A stretch of 64,000 bases of DNA from Saccharicrinis fermentans DSM 9555 = JCM 21142 (GCF_000517085.1 NZ_KI912107.1:1488398-1552397); one strand, 5' to 3'; positions 26,838-36,554 are shown, numbered from the stretch's first letter. Notes: generated by a model from the sequence alone, not told the origin. Made by a program: numbers and translations.

Positions 26838-27908
26838 CTAGTGTTTAGAAGCAAACTCTTTCATAGCAGCTACCAATACTTCAACACTTTCTCTTGGAAG
26901 TGCATTGTATGTAGAGGCTCTGAATCCACCTACCGAACGGTGTCCTTTAATACCTACACAGCCTTTGGATGTGGCTAGTTCCATAAAGTCTTTCTCTAGT
27001 TCGGCATATTCTTCATTCATCACAAAACAAATGTTCATGATCGATCTATCTTCTTGCGCTTCAACAGTGGCTTTGAAAAATTTGTTATTATCTATTTCAT
27101 CATAAAGAAGAGTGGCTTTTTCAACATTTTTCTTGTTCATGGCCTGAATACCGCCATTATCTTTAAGCCAAGTTAATGTTTGTAAGGCAGCATATACAGG
27201 TAGTACAGGAGGTGTGTTGAACATAGAGCCTTTGTCGATGTGTGTACGATAATCCAACATGGTAGGAATGGCACGATCAACTTTGCCTAATGCATCTTCT
27301 TTTACAATAGCTACAGTTACACCGGAAGGAGCCAGGTTTTTTTGCGCACCAGCATAGATAATATCATATTTTGAAATATCTACAGGACGTGAAAAAATAT
27401 CTGATGACATATCCGCAACTAAACGAACACCTAGGTCTAAATCTGTTTTTATCTCGGTGCCGTAAATGGTATTGTTAGAAGTAATATGTAAATAATCTAC
27501 ATCCGCTGGAACCTCAAATCCTTTGGGAATATAATTATAGTTTTTATCTTTTGAAGATGCCACTTCAATCACTTCACCAAATAACTTTGCTTCTTTTTGA
27601 GCCTTGGCAGCCCAAGATCCTGTATTTAAATAGGCGGCTTTTTTATTTAAAAGGTTATATGGCACAGTGCAAAATTGGGTGCTAGCACCACCCCCGACAA
27701 AAATAACCTCATAACCAGCAGGCACATCCAACAATTCTTTAACAAGAGCAATCGCTTTTTCCATTACCTCAACAAATTCTTTGGATCGGTGAGATACTTC
27801 CATAACAGATAAACCTGTTCCCGCAAAATTTACAACAGCTTCAGCCGTGTTTTTAATCGTAAATTCCGGTAAAATAGATGGTCCGGCGTAAAAATTGTGT
27901 TTTTTCAT
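26838..27908 (-). CDS. serC: Phosphoserine aminotransferase
   Basis: A 356-residue PLP enzyme that converts 3-phosphohydroxypyruvate and glutamate to phosphoserine and 2-oxoglutarate; it also acts in the pyridoxine pathway of some bacteria. It begins [21 protein letters not shown]. Other family parts are [32 protein letters not shown], the PLP lysine in [15 protein letters not shown] (about 195-205) and the C-terminal [20 protein letters not shown], which binds phosphate. Length is exactly that of the family. It precedes serA and a DUF1015 gene on the same strand. A possible -7 box for this gene is TAAATTTG at 28084 to 28077. Confidence 0.96.
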   Translation of the reverse strand: MKKHNFYAGPSILPEFTIKNTAEAVVNFAGTGLSVMEVSHRSKEFVEVMEKAIALVKELLDVPAGYEVIFVGGGASTQFCTVPYNLLNKKAAYLNTGSWAAKAQKEAKLFGEVIEVASSKDKNYNYIPKGFEVPADVDYLHITSNNTIYGTEIKTDLDLGVRLVADMSSDIFSRPVDISKYDIIYAGAQKNLAPSGVTVAIVKEDALGKVDRAIPTMLDYRTHIDKGSMFNTPPVLPVYAALQTLTWLKDNGGIQAMNKKNVEKATLLYDEIDNNKFFKATVEAQEDRSIMNICFVMNEEYAELEKDFMELATSKGCVGIKGHRSVGGFRASTYNALPRESVEVLVAAMKEFASKH

Positions 27909-28405
27909 GTTTTATTTATTTTTTACACTATAGCCATTGTCAATCTTAGAATTGTTAATGGATATGTATTATTATACAACAATTAATTATCTTAAAAAAT
28001 ATAGCTTCTGGTTCGTAAAAAAAACCTTGAAACGCTCAGAGTATTCAGTCTTATGCCTTTCTTATGAAGTGTGCCGCAAATTTAGAAAATTCTACCACTT
28101 AAATCCACTATTTTCCATAAAACATAGTTATACATTATAATGAAATGTTATAGTCACAACAATCTATTTTGCTGCTCTTAGCGCTTAATATATTGTGATT
28201 AAAGTATATGGATATCCATTCGACGACCATTTAAATCTGATATTAATCATGAAAAAAATCTTTAATAAATGACCTTAGTCATATGCAATCGGTAAAAAAC
28301 ATCTACTACTTTGTGTTATTAATGAATAAATATACAGAGATTAGAGTTTGTTATTTACAAAACGCGATCATCCCATCTTCTTAATTTGTCGTTGAGTACA
28401 TCTAT
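27909..28405. other. Intergenic region between serC and the first MITE copy
   Basis: About 500 bases without a supported gene. They contain a -7-like box for serC (minus strand, 28084 to 28077) and the 12-bp perfect palindrome ATGGATATCCAT (28208-28219). Short frames here are AT-rich and lack homology-like features. Confidence 0.45.
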
Positions 28406-28573
28406 TAACTAGTCTTTGCAAGAAAACTCCAAATACTGCGTTATTCTCATTTTTGAAACAGTCATTTACAATCAGTCAACTCCTTGGTTTCAAAAATATC
28501 GAAAGCCTTGTCTTTGAAGCTTTCTTATCAAAGACACAAAAAAAAACAGTAGTTTTCTTGCAGCCACTAACTA
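28406..28573 (-). mobile_element. MITE-like element, copy A, with 6-bp target duplications
   Basis: The element spans 28412-28567 (156 bp) and is flanked by TAACTA direct repeats (28406-28411 and 28568-28573). Its ends form a 17-base terminal inverted repeat with 14 matches (GTGGCTGCAAGAAAACT against GTCTTTGCAAGAAAACT). Two internal inverted repeats are present: 8 bp at 28510-28517/28528-28535 and a perfect 11 bp at 28449-28459/28487-28497. A second copy, about 85% alike by eye and in the opposite orientation, lies at 59947-60100 with its own TAAATA duplication. There is no transposase frame. It starts 4 bases past the gcvT stop. It fits a miniature inverted-repeat transposable element mobilised in trans. 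Confidence 0.85.
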
Positions 28574-28576
28574 AGA

Positions 28577-29659
28577 CTATATAAAAGGCGTTTTTACAAT
28601 TTCAGCCTTAAGTTTTCGGTTTCTTACTTTTATGTAGATTACAGACCCTAGTTTTGCTTGATCAGTATGAATATATCCCATACCAATACCTTGCTTCAAT
28701 ACTGGAGATTGTGTTCCTGAGCTTACTTTACCAATGACATTATCATTTTCATCTACTATTGGGTAATCTTTACGCGGGATACCTCTGTCGAGCATTTTAA
28801 AACCTCTGAGTCGCTGTTTAATCCCTTCTGACTTTTGCGCAAAGAGGATTTCTTTATCTATAAAATCTTTGTCCTCAGTGAACTTTGTTATCCATCCCAA
28901 ACCAGCTTCAATAGGAGAGGTCGTGTCATCGATGTCATTCCCATATAAACAATAACCCATTTCTAATCGAAGTGTATCTCTGGCTCCCAAACCAATAGCT
29001 TGAATATCAAATTCCGCTCCGGCCTCAAAAATAGCTTTCCAAACAAGTGCAGCGTCCTCATTGTGCATATATAATTCGAACCCACCAGCACCTGTATAAC
29101 CCGTATTAGATATGATAACATCTTTTATGTTCGCAATACTACCTGTAATAAAACTATAATAAGGAATCTGCGACAGGTCTATTTCTGTAAGTTTTTGAAG
29201 CGTTTCGAGCGCTTTAGGTCCTTGTATTGCCAATTGTGAAATCTGATCAGATGCATTTTCCAGTTCTGCACCCATGGTATTGTTTTCAACGCACCATTTC
29301 CAGTCCTTTTCGATATTGGATGCATTTACCACTAATAAGTATTTCTGATCCTCGTAGTAATATACCAGTAAATCATCCACAATACCTCCTTTTCCATTGG
29401 GAAAGCATGAATATTGAGCATCGCCCACTTTAAGTTTAGATGCATCATTAGAAGTTACCTTTTGTACGAATGATAGTGCATTGGGGCCTTTTACCCAGAA
29501 TTCACCCATATGGGATACGTCAAATACACCGACCGAATTTCTTACCTGCATATGTTCATTGTTAATGCCGGTATATTCGATGGGCATTTCAAAGCCTGCA
29601 AATTCTACCATCTTAGCTTTTAGTTCCTTATGGATTGCGTTAAATGCGGTTTGTTTCAT
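28577..29659 (-). CDS. gcvT: Aminomethyltransferase, glycine cleavage T protein
   Basis: A 360-residue folate enzyme of the glycine cleavage system. It releases ammonia from the aminomethyl-lipoyl H protein and forms methylene-tetrahydrofolate. Conserved parts are [31 protein letters not shown] (substrate pocket), [36 protein letters not shown], the catalytic region [13 protein letters not shown], and [19 protein letters not shown]. Length is normal. The other glycine cleavage genes are not in the window; placement next to serC and serA links serine, glycine and one-carbon metabolism. The stop is directly followed by the MITE copy A, so its native terminator may have been displaced. Confidence 0.95.
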   Translation of the reverse strand: MKQTAFNAIHKELKAKMVEFAGFEMPIEYTGINNEHMQVRNSVGVFDVSHMGEFWVKGPNALSFVQKVTSNDASKLKVGDAQYSCFPNGKGGIVDDLLVYYYEDQKYLLVVNASNIEKDWKWCVENNTMGAELENASDQISQLAIQGPKALETLQKLTEIDLSQIPYYSFITGSIANIKDVIISNTGYTGAGGFELYMHNEDAALVWKAIFEAGAEFDIQAIGLGARDTLRLEMGYCLYGNDIDDTTSPIEAGLGWITKFTEDKDFIDKEILFAQKSEGIKQRLRGFKMLDRGIPRKDYPIVDENDNVIGKVSSGTQSPVLKQGIGMGYIHTDQAKLGSVIYIKVRNRKLKAEIVKTPFI

Positions 29660-29990
29660 TGTATGTATACTTGAAATTTTAATAATTACGAATGATGAAT
29701 AAGCACAAATGTATGTAAATGTTATGTTGGCAAATATGATAATTACTTTCTTTTTGTCTTATTTTTACCCAAATTGCCAAAAAAAAGCAGATATTCGTTC
29801 ATGTAATATTTAAAGAATATGTATATCTTTAACTCGAGTTAGATGCCCTTAAAAAGGTATATTCATGTTAAAAAAACTAAAACCACACGCTATGAGTGCA
29901 TGAAATTCCTGAATTTACTCGAGAATTGCATGCTGGTTTCATAAAAAAAACTAGATTTGTATTTTAAACAAATAATTAATACCAGACCTT
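29660..29990. other. Divergent intergenic region between gcvT and the Hpt gene
   Basis: The 331 bases contain the perfect 12-bp palindrome TAACTCGAGTTA (29830-29841), a second ACTCGAG at about 29917-29923, and the inverted repeat AAATTC-CT-GAATTT near 29903-29916. These could be operator sites. A promoter-like sequence for the Hpt gene is listed separately. Confidence 0.45.
29926..29959 (+). promoter_or_regulatory. Possible promoter of the Hpt-STAS operon
   Basis: TTG at 29926-29928 and TAGATTTG at 29952-29959 match the Bacteroidota -33 and -7 boxes with a 23-base spacer. The Hpt start codon follows 31 bases after the -7 box. Confidence 0.4.
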
Positions 29991-30470
29991 ATGGTAGAAG
30001 ATTATAAATATATTGACTTATCTTATCTGGAAGGAATTGCAGAAGGAGACAAGGGAATTATTAAAGAGTTGGTTGAGATATTCCTGGATCAAATGCCTGA
30101 ATTTACTGATGGTTTTGACGAAGGTATCAGAGATAAAGACTGGGTAAAGATAGCTGCCATTGCACATAAGGCGAAATCTTCGGTCATGTCAATGGGAATG
30201 GAAGAGCTCGGCAATATTGATCTGAAAAATATGGAGTTGTTGGCAAAACAATTGCGGATCAATGAACTATTGAGTAAAGTAAGTGTAACGGAAGCTCAAA
30301 AAGAAGAGATGAACAGTCTCAAACGAAACCTGGATAGTTATCCGGAAGAACGGGTAAGTTGGGTTATGAAGAACGCAAATTTGGAAATGCTGACAAGTCT
30401 GATAGAAAAATTTACAACTGTTTGTGAAAAAGCAGTTGACGAGTTAAATAAAGTGATTAGTACCTATTAA
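29991..30470 (+). CDS. Hpt (histidine phosphotransfer) domain protein
   Basis: A 159-residue cytoplasmic protein. Residues about 1-105 form an Hpt four-helix bundle, with the phosphoaccepting His59 in IAAIAHKAKSSVMSMGMEELG, matching the HxxKGSS-type motif. In such proteins a phosphoryl group is passed between response-regulator receivers and histidine kinases. The C-terminal 50 residues (WVMKNANLEMLTSLIEKFTTVCEKAVDELNKV) are helical and may be a docking or dimer segment. A STAS protein follows after 15 bases, so the two are cotranscribed. No kinase or receiver gene is present nearby, so its partners must be encoded elsewhere. Confidence 0.8.
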   Translation: MVEDYKYIDLSYLEGIAEGDKGIIKELVEIFLDQMPEFTDGFDEGIRDKDWVKIAAIAHKAKSSVMSMGMEELGNIDLKNMELLAKQLRINELLSKVSVTEAQKEEMNSLKRNLDSYPEERVSWVMKNANLEMLTSLIEKFTTVCEKAVDELNKVISTY

Positions 30471-30485
30471 ACCTTACATATTCTT

Positions 30486-30809
30486 ATGGTTGAGACAAGA
30501 TTAAACGACGGATTTGTAATCGCCGGTATCAAGGGATCGGACAGACTTACAGCGGCTGTAGCGGATGACGTAAAAAGCGATTTAACGAGTATTGTATCTG
30601 AAAGTAACGGTAAAGTAATACTTGATTTATCAAATATTAAATTTATTGACAGTACAGGAATAGGCGTATTGATATCTGCCTTAAAAACAGCCAGGCAAAG
30701 TGATACCTCCTTTGCTTTATGCAAAATACAGAAAGATGTGATGAGCTTATTGTCCTTGATGAAACTGGATAAAATTTTTGAAATTTGTAGTGACGATAGT
30801 AAGTTGTAA
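30486..30809 (+). CDS. STAS-domain protein (anti-sigma factor antagonist-like)
   Basis: A 107-residue single-domain protein of the SpoIIAA type. The core is VILDLSNIKFIDSTGIGVLISALKTAR, with Ser56 in the DSTGIG loop, the residue phosphorylated by anti-sigma serine kinases. Such proteins switch anti-sigma factors or act in related partner-switching systems. It follows the Hpt gene by 15 bases. The pairing of an Hpt and a STAS protein suggests a junction between two-component signalling and partner switching. A bidirectional terminator lies just downstream. Confidence 0.88.
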   Translation: MVETRLNDGFVIAGIKGSDRLTAAVADDVKSDLTSIVSESNGKVILDLSNIKFIDSTGIGVLISALKTARQSDTSFALCKIQKDVMSLLSLMKLDKIFEICSDDSKL

Positions 30810-30850
30810 AATATTTTTGGACATTACAAGTGTTACAATTCAATTGTAAC

Positions 30851-30884
30851 AAAAAAGCCTGACTCTCTAGAATCAGGCTTTTTT
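30851..30884. terminator. Bidirectional terminator between STAS gene and batE
   Basis: AAAAAAGCCTGA (30851-30862) and TCAGGCTTTTTT (30873-30884) form a perfect 12-bp stem with a 10-base loop and T runs in both directions. It ends the Hpt-STAS operon and the convergent Bat operon. Confidence 0.88.
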
Positions 30885-30905
30885 GTGTTAAATATGCAGC
30901 TTCTG

Positions 30906-31655
30906 TTAAATTACTTCCATTGCAGATGCAGGCATCCATCCTTCGTTACCATCGCTAATAACAATTCTTTTCCATTCACCAAGCTCCTCCAGTATATTAA
31001 CTTTTGTTCCTTCATGCAAAATAAAAAGATCCGTACCTCCAGCAGAGGGGGAGCTCTTAACGCTTACGGATGGTTCAAAAATGATGGCACTGTTTCTATT
31101 AATCAGTTTGTCTTTTTGAGATGCTGAAAAATTAAATGCTATGAATGCAACGATGAACATAAGCAATGCAGTGCTAAAAGAAACCTGTTTGATAGCTCTT
31201 TTGCGTGAAAATAAAAACAATCCTAAACCTAAAATAGAGATAGCAAAACTTAAAATCGATATGATGGCCCAAGTATCCGATTTTGTTTTGTTTTTGAATC
31301 CTTTAAACCATGCTGTCAAAAAGAAATCACCTACAGTTTCCAGTTTATCGGTAATTTGCATATTCGACATTTCTAGGTTATACCTGATATCTTTATCATG
31401 AGGCGCCAATAAGAGGGCTCTTTCGTAGTTCAATATTGCACGGGGTAAATTACCAGACTTATAATAAGCATTACCCAAATTGTAATATAGTTTGGCACTT
31501 TCAACCCCTGTATTGATAATTTCATTGTAAGATGTGATGGACTCTTCGTATTTACTTTCTGTAAATAAGCTATTGGCTTTATCAAATCTCATATCCTGGC
31601 CATATGCATAAACATTGGCAACAAAGATGAATAAATATATAAATAGTTTTTTCAT
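30906..31655 (-). CDS. batE: BatE-like TPR and SH3 protein
   Basis: A 249-residue envelope protein. It starts with a signal peptide (LFIYLFIFVANVYAYGQ). TPR repeats follow at about 25-100 (SIYNEI-type helices, NLGNAYYKSGNLPRAILNYERALLLAPHDKDI). Two membrane segments lie near residues 125-150 and 155-175, and the C-terminus is a small SH3-like domain (SVKSSPSAGGTDLFILHEGTKVNILEELGEWKRIVISDGNEGW). This domain order matches BatE. It is the last gene of the Bat operon, 8 bases after batD. Bat proteins were linked to aerotolerance in Bacteroides fragilis; their molecular job is still unclear. Confidence 0.85.
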   Translation of the reverse strand: MKKLFIYLFIFVANVYAYGQDMRFDKANSLFTESKYEESITSYNEIINTGVESAKLYYNLGNAYYKSGNLPRAILNYERALLLAPHDKDIRYNLEMSNMQITDKLETVGDFFLTAWFKGFKNKTKSDTWAIISILSFAISILGLGLFLFSRKRAIKQVSFSTALLMFIVAFIAFNFSASQKDKLINRNSAIIFEPSVSVKSSPSAGGTDLFILHEGTKVNILEELGEWKRIVISDGNEGWMPASAMEVI

Positions 31656-31663
31656 GTTACTCG

Positions 31664-33487
31664 CTATTTTTTTATTTGGTTATCCAACTTACTGATGTTG
31701 CTTAAAGCCCTCTTGTACAACTTATCCATTTCTTCGCTGGCTCCTGATTCGGGCGAGAAGCGAGCAAACTCACAAGTATCAAGTATGGATATCAGTTCAT
31801 CTTTTACTTCCGATTCAACTCCACGTTCCTCGATGAGCATGCTTACCTTGTCTTTGTTCAATTCACTTACAGGTAAATATAGTTTGTCGCTTAAATAGGT
31901 GTATAGAGCTTTTAAAACTTCATCATAGAATGCCTCATGATCTTTGGCCTTCAGAAAAGCCGAAGATTTTTTTAACCGTTTTTGCGCCATTTTATTGGCT
32001 TTTTTATTTTTAACCAAATGTAAGTTTTCGTTTTCATGCATACGCTTCCTGTATAATACAAAAACTATCATAAATATTAGTACCGGAATAATGTATCCCA
32101 GATAAAACAACATAGAACCAAATAGGAAGGTTCCTTTGGGTTTCAAGTTTGGATTACCGGTTTTAATAAAACGGATGTCTTTTCCTACAAATTTTACATC
32201 TTCACGATTCACTACAGATGGACTGTATGTTCCCCCGGTATATTCTTCACCTTCACCACTTTTTTCTACTTCAATAACAATGGGTTGAGATGAAATAGTT
32301 TTGAAACTCTTCGATTTATAATCAAAGTATGAGAAGTTCAACGGATCTATGGTGAACTTACCTGGAAATCTTGGTATTATCAGATACTCAAAGGTCTTTG
32401 TTCCTTTCATACCAGCCACCGTGTTCTTAAAATTGTTTTTAGGAGTTGGGTCAAATACATCAAAATCGGTAGGGAAATTAAAAGTCGGAGATGACATTAA
32501 CTTATGATTCCCTGTGCCAGATATTACTACTTTGATAGTAATACCATCATTTACCTTTACTTTATTGGCAGAGGTAAGTACTTTCATATTCAACTGACCT
32601 ACTGCGCCGGAAAAATCCCGAGGTCGGCCTGCCGGATATGGTTTAACCGTAATTTGTATAGGTTTTGATTTTACACGTTTCTTAACAATTCGATAATTAT
32701 TGTCGAAAAATTCGTCAAATATATTTGCTGACCTTCGGCGTACTCTTTGTTTAATCAAAAACTCAATCTCAGTGGGAGAGATGTTTTGCACGCCTGTTTT
32801 TTGTGCATACAGTACCTTTTGTTCAAAAGTTCCAACTCTGTATTGTTTGTTATTAACATACTCATACGACCATTCAATATTACTTGCATCCGACAGATCT
32901 TGAACAATAAAATTTCTAAAATCAGGATGTTTGATATCTGAAACATTATCCAGGTCAATGCGGGTATAAATCTTAGTAGTTAGTACGAGTGGCTCGCCTT
33001 GATAAATGCTTTTTTTATTGTTAATAACCCTAATAAATAAGTCATCATTAGAAAAATTAGCATCTGATGATTGCTGCTGTTGTTTTTGAAGAGAGCCGTC
33101 ATTTTTAATGACTTCAATATTAATTTTATTACTGGTATACTTCTTACCTTTTATGGTTATTTGTGCGGGATTAATGGTGTATTTACCAACTTTATCCCCT
33201 TTCAAAATGTAAGTATAAGTATACTGTCTGTTTCTGGATACCTTCCCGTTAATGATTTGTGTACTTGAACTGGTCATAACGCTGGGACCCATTAACACCG
33301 TGAAATCAGATAAAGGAGGTAGTCTGAAATCTTCGCCTTCCTCGTTGACTGAAAAAATGAGCTGAAATTTCTCTCCGGCTAATACAGATTGCTTTGCCTT
33401 TGCTGTAAATTGAACATCCTGAGCTCCCATGTTTCCATAAATGGAAAACAGAAGAACCATAAATAATATGTTTTTTAATTTGTGCAT
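31664..33487 (-). CDS. batD: BatD-like protein
   Basis: The preferred start is the ATG at 33487, which puts a signal peptide (KNILFMVLLFSIYGNMGAQ) at the N-terminus; an in-frame Met 9 residues earlier is less likely. The mature protein has repeated beta-sandwich units typical of BatD: VQFTAKAKQSVLAGEKFQLIFSV, LFIRVINNKKSIYQGEPLVLTTKIYT and LNMKVLTSANKVKVNDGITIKVVISGTGN. A membrane helix near residue 455-475 (LFGSMLFYLGYIIPVLIFMIVFVLY) is followed by a cytoplasmic helical tail. About 607 residues. It is encoded between batC and batE. The large part in the periplasm probably binds other Bat components. Confidence 0.88.
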   Translation of the reverse strand: MHKLKNILFMVLLFSIYGNMGAQDVQFTAKAKQSVLAGEKFQLIFSVNEEGEDFRLPPLSDFTVLMGPSVMTSSSTQIINGKVSRNRQYTYTYILKGDKVGKYTINPAQITIKGKKYTSNKINIEVIKNDGSLQKQQQQSSDANFSNDDLFIRVINNKKSIYQGEPLVLTTKIYTRIDLDNVSDIKHPDFRNFIVQDLSDASNIEWSYEYVNNKQYRVGTFEQKVLYAQKTGVQNISPTEIEFLIKQRVRRRSANIFDEFFDNNYRIVKKRVKSKPIQITVKPYPAGRPRDFSGAVGQLNMKVLTSANKVKVNDGITIKVVISGTGNHKLMSSPTFNFPTDFDVFDPTPKNNFKNTVAGMKGTKTFEYLIIPRFPGKFTIDPLNFSYFDYKSKSFKTISSQPIVIEVEKSGEGEEYTGGTYSPSVVNREDVKFVGKDIRFIKTGNPNLKPKGTFLFGSMLFYLGYIIPVLIFMIVFVLYRKRMHENENLHLVKNKKANKMAQKRLKKSSAFLKAKDHEAFYDEVLKALYTYLSDKLYLPVSELNKDKVSMLIEERGVESEVKDELISILDTCEFARFSPESGASEEMDKLYKRALSNISKLDNQIKK

Positions 33488-33551
33488 TATCTCAAAATTG
33501 AAATTCTTGTGCAAAAATAGAATATTTATCTAGTTAAACGCTGCTGGGTGC

Positions 33552-34481
33552 TTACCAGTTTTTTTCAATGTTTTTGTTCGCCTCACCTTTTATTTTCTTC
33601 ATCTTATCCTGTAATTCCTGTTCATCCTGATTTAGTGCATTTAAAATTCGTTGCGCATCCTCTTTGGATATCTGGTCATTCGGTTGAGCTTGCTGATCTT
33701 GACTATCTGGTGTTCCATCATTGTTGGAATCGGTGTCTCTATAATCTGGAATTCCGTCCCCATCTGAATCCTTGGGTTCTTCTGGATTTTCTCCGGCCTC
33801 TTTCTTATCAGGTATGCCATCATTATCAGAATCCTTGTCCTGATAATCGGGTATACCATCTTTATCCGTATCCTGGTTTTTATTTTGCTGACCGTTTTGA
33901 TCCTCTTTTTCTTTCTGGTCAGGAATACCATCTCCATCGGAATCTTGTTTTTGTTGATTCTGCTTGTCCTGGTCTTTATTTTGATCTTTGTTCTGGTCTT
34001 TATTCTGATCTTTGTTTTGGTCTTTATCCTGGTCTTTGTTTTGTTCCTGTTCCTGTTTCATCTTCATGGCAGCAATCAGGTTATATCGTGTTTCATCATC
34101 CAAAGGGTTATTTTTTAAAGCTTCCTTGTAAGAATGAATGGCATTATCTATATCCTTCTTTGCTAAGTAGGCATTGCCCATATTGTGTTGTACTTGCGCT
34201 TTTTGCTCTTTGCTTAAATTTTCCTGATTGATTCCTTTGAACTGATTCAAAGCCTCCTCGAATTTTTCCTGTTTAAAATAGGCATCTCCCAAGTTAAATT
34301 CTGCTTCAAAAGAGGATTCTCCTTCTTTTAAATTTTCCAAAGCTTTTTTGTATTCAATTTCAGATTCAATGAATTTGCCATTGTCATATTCATCATTTCC
34401 GCTACGAATAAACTTACGTTCTTTTTGTGCAAAGATTGTAACTGCACATAATAGTATAATAATGGTCAATAAAGTTCTCAT
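33552..34481 (-). CDS. batC: BatC-like TPR protein with calcium-binding-like repeats
   Basis: A 309-residue exported protein (signal [14 protein letters not shown]). TPR units occupy about 25-125 ([45 protein letters not shown]). A low-complexity KDQN/KDQD tract follows, encoded by a 12-bp tandem repeat. Then come five thrombospondin type-3-like repeats of the form DSDGDGIPD, which normally bind Ca2+. Short BatC proteins usually have the TPR part and a short tail; the acidic repeat region makes this one unusual. The gene overlaps batB by 4 bases (ATGA), showing translational coupling. The last 35 residues are helical ([21 protein letters not shown]). Confidence 0.85.
   Translation of the reverse strand: MRTLLTIIILLCAVTIFAQKERKFIRSGNDEYDNGKFIESEIEYKKALENLKEGESSFEAEFNLGDAYFKQEKFEEALNQFKGINQENLSKEQKAQVQHNMGNAYLAKKDIDNAIHSYKEALKNNPLDDETRYNLIAAMKMKQEQEQNKDQDKDQNKDQNKDQNKDQNKDQDKQNQQKQDSDGDGIPDQKEKEDQNGQQNKNQDTDKDGIPDYQDKDSDNDGIPDKKEAGENPEEPKDSDGDGIPDYRDTDSNNDGTPDSQDQQAQPNDQISKEDAQRILNALNQDEQELQDKMKKIKGEANKNIEKNW
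33969..34040. repeat. 12-bp tandem repeat inside batC
   Basis: Six imperfect copies of a 12-base unit, close to CTGGTCTTTATT on the plus strand, encode the alternating KDQN/KDQD tract of BatC. Because the unit length is a multiple of three, copy-number change would alter protein length without shifting frame. Confidence 0.85.
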
Positions 34482-35518
34482 TTCTCGTCCTCCTCTTCGA
34501 ACAGTTTAATTTTACTCAAGTATTTGTTCTTGCGCTCTAATACAATGAAATCGATTAACAGAAAAAGAAGAGCAAATAGAGCCATATACTGAAACTGATT
34601 TTTATAGTCAGTATAAATTTTAGCTTCCATTTCTGACTTTTCTAACTTTGAAAGGTGATCAACCAAATCGTTCATTCCTTTTCGGATATTATTGGCAGCG
34701 ATAAACTCTGCATCACCTGCATTCGCTATTTCAACCAACATTCCTTCGTTAAGTTTTGAGATGACCACATTGCCTTGGTTATCCTTCATAAAGGTGTTTT
34801 TACTTCCGCCAGGAACCGGAATTGGAGATCCTTTAGGAAGTCCCATTCCAACCGTATATACTTTAATGCCCTTTTCAGCGGCTGCTTGTGCTGCTTGAAT
34901 AGCATTATCTTCATGATTTTCTCCATCGGTGATAACTATGATCGCCCGATTGATATCTTCTTGTGAAGTAAATGAACGAACAGATTGATTTATAGCCGCG
35001 CCAATGGCCGTTCCTTGCGTTGGAATAATGCCTGTATTAATCGATGAGATAAACATCTTAGCTGAGGCATAATCGGTTGTTATGGGTAACTGTGTATAAG
35101 CTTGTCCTGCAAATACAACCAAACCTACTTTATCATTTTGTAGCTTATCAACCAATTGAAAAATTGCTCTTTTGGCTCTGTCTAATCTACTGGGTTGAAT
35201 ATCTTGTGCATTCATACTATTGGAAACATCCAAAGCAATGATAATTTCTATCCCTTTGCGTTTCACGGTCTCTAATTTAGTGCCAAACTGAGGTCCTGCT
35301 AATGTGAGTATGATGGCTGTCAAAGCCAACAACATCAAGTAAAACTTAATGATAGGACGCACCGAAGAAGCACCAGGCATAAGAGGTTCTAGTAATGCTG
35401 GATTTCCGAACCTTTCCAGTGCTTTTTTCCTTCTTCGTCCGATGATCAGACTGACAAAGGCTAAAATGGGTATAATAGCCAATAGATATAATAATTCTGT
35501 ATGTTCAAATCTAAACAT
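34478..35518 (-). CDS. batB: BatB-like VWA-domain membrane protein
   Basis: A 346-residue inner-membrane protein. Two hydrophobic segments are near the N-terminus ([16 protein letters not shown] and [17 protein letters not shown]) and one at the C-terminus ([17 protein letters not shown]). Between them is a von Willebrand factor A domain with a full MIDAS: DVSNSM (DxSxS) near residue 95, and [15 protein letters not shown] further on. VWA domains bind a metal and mediate protein contacts. BatA and BatB are paralogues, and the ATPase MoxR is thought to act on such VWA partners. It overlaps batC by 4 bases and follows batA by 16. Confidence 0.92.
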   Translation of the reverse strand: MFRFEHTELLYLLAIIPILAFVSLIIGRRRKKALERFGNPALLEPLMPGASSVRPIIKFYLMLLALTAIILTLAGPQFGTKLETVKRKGIEIIIALDVSNSMNAQDIQPSRLDRAKRAIFQLVDKLQNDKVGLVVFAGQAYTQLPITTDYASAKMFISSINTGIIPTQGTAIGAAINQSVRSFTSQEDINRAIIVITDGENHEDNAIQAAQAAAEKGIKVYTVGMGLPKGSPIPVPGGSKNTFMKDNQGNVVISKLNEGMLVEIANAGDAEFIAANNIRKGMNDLVDHLSKLEKSEMEAKIYTDYKNQFQYMALFALLFLLIDFIVLERKNKYLSKIKLFEEEDEK

Positions 35519-35534
35519 GATGATTTTCTTTTAT

Positions 35535-36527
35535 TTATGGTAGGTTACGTAACACCGTGCTTTTTAAAAACACCTCCAACAATATAAATAAGGCTGCGAG
35601 AATTGCCCAGAGCATATACTTTTCTGAACGTTTGGTGTACTCCTTCACCTCAATCTTGGTTTTTTCCAGTTGATCAATTTCTTCGTAAATGTGCTTTAGC
35701 CCATCTTTATTAGTAGCTCTAAAATACTGTCCGCCTGTGATATTAGAAATCTCTTGCATCATCTCTTCATCAATCTTAACTTCTTCTTCTATTAAGCGTG
35801 TACCATAGGGCGTTTGTACAGGACGCTGGGCAATACCTTTGGTTCCAACTCCAATTGTATAAACCCGGATGCCAAATGTTTTGGCTATTTCGGCAGCTGT
35901 GAGTGGGGCTATCTCCCCTTGGTTATTTACTCCATCCGTTAATAGAATAATTACTTTTGATTTGGCTTGGCTGTCTTTAATACGATTAACCGCCGTTGCC
36001 AGCCCCAAACCAATGGCGGTTCCATCTTCCACCATATGTGTTTTAATATCCTTCATCATATTTATCAATACCACTTTATCTGTGGTTAAGGGGCATTGGG
36101 TGAAGCTTTCACCAGCAAAAATGACCATTCCAATTTTATCGTTTTCACGTGCCGAGATAAATTGTGAGGCCACATCTTTGGCGGCTTCTAATCGGTTGGG
36201 CTTAAAATCTAAGGCTTCCATACTCGATGAAATATCCATCGTCATCACAATGTCTATTCCTTCCGTGATGACGTCTCTGGAACTATTGGTAGACTGTGGG
36301 CGCGCCAATACCACTACAATCATAGCAATGGCCAACGACCTCAAAACAACCGGCAAGTGCCGTAAATGAACTTTCCAAGATGTGGGCGCTGCGCTAAAGC
36401 CTTTTAAAGTAGATATTTGTAGCGAAGCCTGGGCACTTTTATGTTTCCAGATATACCAACCTATCATAGGTACTAATACCAGTAATAAGTAAAAATAATC
36501 CGGATGTAAAAAATTAATATTATTCAT
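35535..36527 (-). CDS. batA: BatA-like VWA-domain membrane protein
   Basis: About 330 residues from the ATG at 36527; a Met six codons upstream is possible but adds only polar residues. Segments near the N-terminus (FYLLLVLVPMIGWYIW and VLRSLAIAMIVVVLARP) and the C-terminus (YMLWAILAALFILLEVFL) cross the membrane. The VWA domain has the MIDAS motif DISSSMEALDF and VIILLTDGVNNQGEI. This is the BatA paralogue, lying directly upstream of batB. Typical length and order for the family. Confidence 0.92.
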   Translation of the reverse strand: MNNINFLHPDYFYLLLVLVPMIGWYIWKHKSAQASLQISTLKGFSAAPTSWKVHLRHLPVVLRSLAIAMIVVVLARPQSTNSSRDVITEGIDIVMTMDISSSMEALDFKPNRLEAAKDVASQFISARENDKIGMVIFAGESFTQCPLTTDKVVLINMMKDIKTHMVEDGTAIGLGLATAVNRIKDSQAKSKVIILLTDGVNNQGEIAPLTAAEIAKTFGIRVYTIGVGTKGIAQRPVQTPYGTRLIEEEVKIDEEMMQEISNITGGQYFRATNKDGLKHIYEEIDQLEKTKIEVKEYTKRSEKYMLWAILAALFILLEVFLKSTVLRNLP

Positions 36528-36554
36528 TATATGATTGTTATGCAATAACCTGTT

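Noticed and set aside
27937-28140. 67-codon plus-strand frame between serC and the MITE
   Set aside because: AT-rich, no domain, and it overlaps the probable serC promoter region.
33548-34231. Long plus-strand frame (227 codons) opposite batC
   Set aside because: It is the antisense shadow of the TPR and acidic-repeat coding of batC; its composition (many H, Y, L, P, C) is an artefact of that repeat.
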